Source of the DNA: Nonomuraea turkmeniaca
GTDB lineage: Bacteria > Actinomycetota > Actinomycetes > Streptosporangiales > Streptosporangiaceae
Assembly (NCBI RefSeq): GCF_005889735.1
Contig: NZ_VCKY01000078.1
Coordinates: forward strand, 1 to 41,571
Reading direction: 5' to 3'
DNA length: 41,571 bases
The translations under genes were made by a program, and so were the position numbers. The notes beneath the pieces were generated by a model. The model had not been told where the DNA came from. It searched no databases and worked only from the letters and a program-made list of their open reading frames with translations. Of the stretch, positions 38,023 through 41,571 are shown piece by piece; the first letter of the stretch is position 1; every line of letters begins with the position of its first letter.

Positions 38023-39142
38023 ATGGCGCCCTTTCCAGCGGCAACCAATCTCGTATCGATTGCTTACCTCTGACGCTCGGCTGCCAGGAATTGCGGCCAA
38101 AGCATGGCATCGGCCGCCGCGTATCCCACCGATCCACTGGGAACGGACACATCGTCGTACGGCCGGTCGGGCCTGCCGTCACAGACCTATTGGCGTATCC
38201 CGTCCCCGCGGAAAAGACCGCCGCTTCCGATGGCGACAGCGGTTGGGTTCGATGCCGACATGATCAACACATGCGAGCGCAAACGACTGATGCGTCATTG
38301 ATATCAGCGCAAGCCGCTTCCATGCCGACAGAAGGAAAGCAAAGCAGCGAGGATCTCGCCGCTAGACGAGATGGCAAGTCCGCTCGGCCACGTGCGTGTC
38401 AGGTTTCGCACGGCCGATGTCGGACGGCACGGCCAGATACAGCGATTCGGCGGAGAAAGACCGACCAGCGAGTAGGACGATGATCCTACGCGAGCTCATT
38501 TGAGTAGCTCCCTAGTTGAACGGACCCTCCGCCCCGTAGCGGACGGAGGTGGCCCCTCGCCTTCGTCCCTCGCCTCGGATGTGACAGAAGTCTCTCGCCG
38601 CAGAAAAAGCTCGTCCAATGCCAAATCGGTCATGCCGCTTCGGCATAGGCTAGAACGACGTCCTGGCCCGCTTCCTCACGTGGGAAACAGTGTGGTCGCC
38701 AAGCGTGCCGTCACAGCGAGTGCCAGGCCGACGATGGCGTCCATTCACAGGGTTTCGTGATCGGGTGTCAAGGCGAATGCGATGAGTGGCGGTAGCCAGG
38801 GTTTGCCCTCGATGGCGTCGCGGATGGCGTCGAGTGCGCTGACGCCGTGGGACGGCGGCGGAGTCGAGGGGCCACTTGACCACGCGACGCGCTGGCCCGA
38901 CAGCAGCCCGCCGCGTCCCCCCACCAGGCCTGCTGCCGTGCGCGCGTCACCGGCAGCCCATGGCGCCGGGCAGCACGCCGACGGCGCCCACATCGTGCGG
39001 CGATCACGCGGTGGCGCGTGTCCCCCTTCTCCGGCTTCGCAGCCTGCGGCACGGCGCCGGAAGGGGGAGGGCCCGCCGCCCAGGCCCGGGACCTCACTCG
39101 GACCTCCCTTCGGCAGCCCCGTCGACCAGCACAGGAGCTGCC
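38023..39142. other. Long non-coding interval upstream of the biosynthetic operon
   Basis: This interval has no gene that I can support. It should contain the promoter of the minus-strand operon, but I cannot pick a convincing -10/-35 pair. Two hairpins are visible: CCTCCG...CGGAGG (about 38526-38549) and ATGCCG-CTT-CGGCAT (38632-38646). On the minus strand, 38745-38850 reads ALDAIRDAIEGKPWLPPLIA and ends in HETL-stop. This could be the C-terminal scrap of a lost gene or a chance frame. Confidence 0.5.
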
Positions 39143-40345
39143 ATGATCACCCTCACCCCGTCGCGTCCCGACGCCTCCACCGCGGCCTCCGCCGACCCAT
39201 CCACGACCCATGACAGCGACCAGCCCGCCATCGCCATCGTCGGCGCCTCCATCACCGGGCCCACCCTGGCCCTGTTACTCCACCAGGCCGGACTCACCAA
39301 CGTCACCGTCCTGGACGCCTCCGAACACCTGCACACGCAGGCCGGTGGCGTCATCGGCCTGGAGCACACCTCGCTGGCCGCCCTGGACACCCTCGGCGTC
39401 CCCCAGCACGAGTTCGTCCCCTTCACCAGCGAGCGCGTGGTCGCGGTCAAGCTCGCCGGCCGCCAGGAAACCGGCCGCGTTCACACCATGTACCCGGGCC
39501 GGTCCACCGCATGGCACCTCATCAACAGCGCGCTGCTGAAGCGTCTCCCCCAGGGCTGGCTGCGGCTGGGCAGCCGGGTCCAGGACCTGACCGCCGGACC
39601 CGACGACCGCGCCCAGCTGCGGATCGCGCACACCGACCCCATCAACGCCGACCTGGTCGTCTTCGCTGACGGCCGCCGCTCGACCGGCCGCCGTCTCCTT
39701 GACCCCGGCCGCGACCTGCGCTACAGCGGCTACGTGGCGTGGCGCGGCCAGTCCCCGATCGTCCCGCCCCACCTGCGCGACTACACCCGGCTGGAACCGC
39801 CCGGCGCGGGCTTCCACTTGTTCCCCATCATGCAGCGCGACGGCAGCATCGCCACCGACTGGACCTTTTACCTCCATCACTCCGACGAGGAGGTACGCCA
39901 CCTGCTCAACGCCGACCCCATCGGGCGTACCTACGTCCTGCCCCACCAGATCACTCCGCAGGCCCGGCAGCACGTCACCGATCACGCCCGGCAGGTATGG
40001 AGCGGTCTCCCATCATCGGCTCGCCGGTCGCCCAAGGATCGAGGCCACCAACACGACGACCCCGGCACCAGGGCAGGCGCCGGGGTCTTCACGGAGACCC
40101 GGCGTCCATTCATGGCGCGGCGCCGAGGTCTTCCTCGTGGAGCGGGGGAACAGGGTCCGCTTCCGGTTGCGGCACCGGCCAGCACAGCCACCACGGGCGG
40201 GGCACTGATCTACCCATCCCTGAGCATCCCCTATTTGGGAGTCCTGCCAGGACCATACAGCGGGCGGCCGATGCCTGGGGTGCATCCTTGCGCGGCCGGC
40301 CGCCGGCGTCGACCGTGTGTTGCGCGACGTTCGATTTGGCGATGA
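39143..40345 (+). pseudogene. FAD-dependent monooxygenase, 3'-truncated
   Basis: ATG 39143, preceded by a weak AGGAG, opens a PHBH-type (UbiH-like) flavoprotein monooxygenase: Rossmann segment AIAIVGASITGPTLALLLHQ (residues 29-48), with GASITG in place of the usual GAGIAG, then LVVFADGRRS (the DG motif). Such enzymes hydroxylate aromatic or polyketide substrates. The natural sequence ends near 40005 (HARQVWSG), roughly 290 residues in; ~110 C-terminal residues that family members have are missing. The frame runs on to a stop at 40343-40345 through DNA that contains a hairpin and does not look coding. It is probably inactive. It is divergent from the biosynthetic operon and could once have tailored its product. 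Confidence 0.7.
40058..40087. terminator. GC-rich hairpin, terminator-like
   Basis: GACCCCGGC (40058-40066) pairs perfectly with GCCGGGGTC (40079-40087) over a 12-base loop, followed by TTC. It lies just past the point where the monooxygenase similarity ends, so it was probably a terminator of the neighbouring DNA before the rearrangement. No long T-run is present. Confidence 0.6.
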
Positions 40346-40381
40346 CGGCGTCACTGCCGGTGGCGAGGAGCGTCATGACGT

Positions 40382-40413
40382 AGGCCCCGCCGGATGAGTT
40401 TCCAGCGGGGCCT
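40382..40413 (-). terminator. GC-rich hairpin downstream of the transposase remnant
   Basis: AGGCCCCGC (40382-40390) pairs perfectly with GCGGGGCCT (40405-40413) over a 14-base loop. It sits about 25 bases beyond the minus-strand stop at 40439, where a terminator for the transposition genes would be expected. Between 40088 and 40381 I see nothing else supportable. Confidence 0.6.
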
Positions 40414-40438
40414 GGTGGGCGTGTTGTCGCGGTGATGG

Positions 40439-41009
40439 TCACTCTGTCGTGACTTCGGCGACCGCGGCGCGGGCGGAGGATTCGTCGACGATGGTCTTGT
40501 TGTCGATGAACGCGGCCAGCAGGGCCTGGATGGCCAGGTTGTTGACGGCGCGGGGCAGACCACGGCTGGTGGTGTGGATCAGCGAGATGGCGTCGTCGGA
40601 GAACAGGGTGTCGGAGCGTCTCCGACGGTGCCCAGCCGGCCTGGGCGCGTCAGATCGGCGCCACCTGGGTGGCGGTGCGCGCCGGGTTCTCCCGCTTGAG
40701 CGCGGTCGCCAGTGACAACACCTCCGCCGGGGTGCGCGGCTCGACCCGGACCGGCGGCGGTACCAGCGCCTCGAAGCCACCCGCTCGCCAGGCCCGGATC
40801 CACCGGTCCAGGCTGGAGCGCGAGATGCGGACCGGCTGCCCGTCGATGCCGGGGTGCGTCTGTCCGGCCAGGCGGCGCACCAACGCCCCGCGCTGTTTGG
40901 CGGTCAGGCCCGCATCCAGCGCGTCTTGGATGATCCGGTAGCGAAACAGCCCGATCTGATGGGCGCGTTCGCGCCGCTTGCGCATCTCGGCCGCGTGATC
41001 GGCCATCAC
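40439..41009 (-). pseudogene. Deletion fusion of a transposase N-terminus and an ExeA/TniB-like ATPase C-terminus
   Basis: From 41009 the frame gives an N-terminal helix-turn-helix region of a DDE/Mu-type transposase (GLTAKQRGALVRRLAGQTHP, ISRSSLDRWIRAWRAGGFEA, ALKRENPARTATQVA), ending at a TGA near 40650. Shortly after, the minus strand reads TLFSDDAISLIHTTSRGLPR followed by AVNNLAIQALLAAFIDNKT, the C-terminus of the ATPase that normally lies downstream of such a transposase, ending at 40439. The catalytic core of the transposase and the ATP-binding part of the ATPase are gone. A 17-bp palindrome (40610-40626) sits at the joint. Inactive. Confidence 0.75.
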
Positions 41010-41079
41010 GGCTCACCTCCCGGTGATGATCGTTGCCCCGTCATTCGCGACGGGGCGTATCGGTCACCAGGCTCACCAG

Positions 41080-41571
41080 TCACATCCATCCCGCCCAGGG
41101 GTGGCTCGTTTTGATCCACATCGCCGGCCCGGACGGGTGGATCAAGCAGCCTGCCGTGGCCGCCGAGGCCACCAGCCACGGCGACACCGTGCCCATCTGC
41201 GGCCAGCGCCGCCCGGCCGCATCGGCCACCGCAGCGATCACCGCCACCACATCGGCCGACACATCGCCGCTCGCCTGCGGCAGCACCGGATCAGCGGCCA
41301 GCCCGACCAGCACCACGGCGAAATACGCCCTGATCGCCTCGGCCGCGCGAGCGAACGCCCGCAGCCAGCCCCGCACCGTCGCGCTCGGCCGATCCAGCCG
41401 CGCCGCGATCCGGCGATGCCCTGCACCCGCAGCCTTGGCCACCAGCGCAGCGCCGATCACCACCGCCGCGTCCGCCCGGCGCAGCAAGACGGTCACCGGC
41501 AACAGCACATGCGTCGCCCGGCATGCACCACACCGACCGCGACGCGGACGCATCACCACCCGCTGCCCGCC
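41080..41571 (-). CDS. DUF6431-like zinc-ribbon/HTH protein, 5'-partial at the window edge
   Basis: The frame is open from the window edge and ends at 41080. It reads RGRCGACRATHVLLPVTVLL, a zinc-ribbon-like start seen in DUF6431 proteins that accompany transposases, then GHRRIAARLDRPSATVRGWL, a helix-turn-helix. The C-terminal ~70 residues are Ala-rich. In relatives this gene lies just upstream of the transposase, in the same direction; here the neighbouring transposase (41009 to 40650) is truncated. ATG 41559 could start a shorter version, but the sequence before it (GQRVV) continues the family pattern, so the true start is probably beyond the window. Likely DNA-binding accessory of the mobile element, exact role unknown. 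Confidence 0.65.
   Translation of the reverse strand, partial: GGQRVVMRPRRGRCGACRATHVLLPVTVLLRRADAAVVIGAALVAKAAGAGHRRIAARLDRPSATVRGWLRAFARAAEAIRAYFAVVLVGLAADPVLPQASGDVSADVVAVIAAVADAAGRRWPQMGTVSPWLVASAATAGCLIHPSGPAMWIKTSHPWAGWM

Noticed and set aside
38745..38993. Small minus-strand gene ending HETL
   Set aside because: Only the last ~30 residues look protein-like, there is no ribosome-binding site, and the first 50 residues are low-complexity.

Overview
The window is high-GC actinobacterial DNA. Codon third positions are G/C-rich, GTG and TTG starts are common, starts overlap stops as GTGA or ATGA, and TetR, Ser/Thr kinase and PKS families fit a filamentous actinomycete. Streptosporangiales is plausible, but no marker gene fixes the genus. 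The region is mosaic: two large intact operons sit among insertion-sequence remnants, truncated genes and frameshifted pseudogenes.

Left part (1-1270): the 3' side of a secreted cellulase (CBM2, linker, start of GH5) that breaks off near 850. It is followed by scraps that look like a PIN-domain (VapC-like) toxin gene.

Defence-type operon (1274-15733, + strand): seven co-directional, closely spaced or overlapping genes. They are a 121-aa conserved protein of unknown role, a ~473-aa beta-rich protein, a 1531-aa DEAH helicase with a C-terminal DUF1998 cysteine cluster, and the four-gene set TIGR02677/02678/02680/02679. That set matches the SMC-like Wadjet (Jet) plasmid-defence architecture: JetA-, JetB-, JetC- and JetD-like. 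The helicase module and the Wadjet-like module look like one transcription unit. This is the first candidate for an under-described system.

Middle (15734-27653): a possible hypothetical gene on the minus strand, an 11-codon micro-ORF followed by two hairpins and a T-run, a DUF1963/YwqG-type gene, and a divergent alpha/beta-hydrolase/TetR pair with a clear palindromic operator between them. Then come a frameshifted nucleotidyltransferase-like gene, a secreted beta-sandwich protein, a truncated IS66-type transposase, a frameshifted IS transposase, a membrane Ser/Thr kinase with WD40-like repeats, a second truncated IS transposase, and a remnant resembling a FxLD-system methyltransferase.

Biosynthetic operon (38022 to 27654, - strand): six genes in tight succession. 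They are an AveC/spirocyclase-family membrane protein, a didomain AT-ACP, a 1624-aa KS-(KS-like/CLF)-KR-DH protein, an enediyne-type hot-dog thioesterase, a free-standing acyltransferase and a crotonyl-CoA carboxylase/reductase. The set resembles an iterative PUFA/enediyne-type synthase that has been split. AT and ACP are absent from the KS protein and carried on a partner, and a CCR supplies alkylmalonyl-CoA extender. It is the second candidate for an undescribed system.

Right end (38023-41571): a long non-coding stretch, a 3'-truncated FAD monooxygenase, two terminator-like hairpins, a deletion fusion of a transposase N-terminus to an ATPase C-terminus, and the start-side part of a DUF6431-like protein running off the window.
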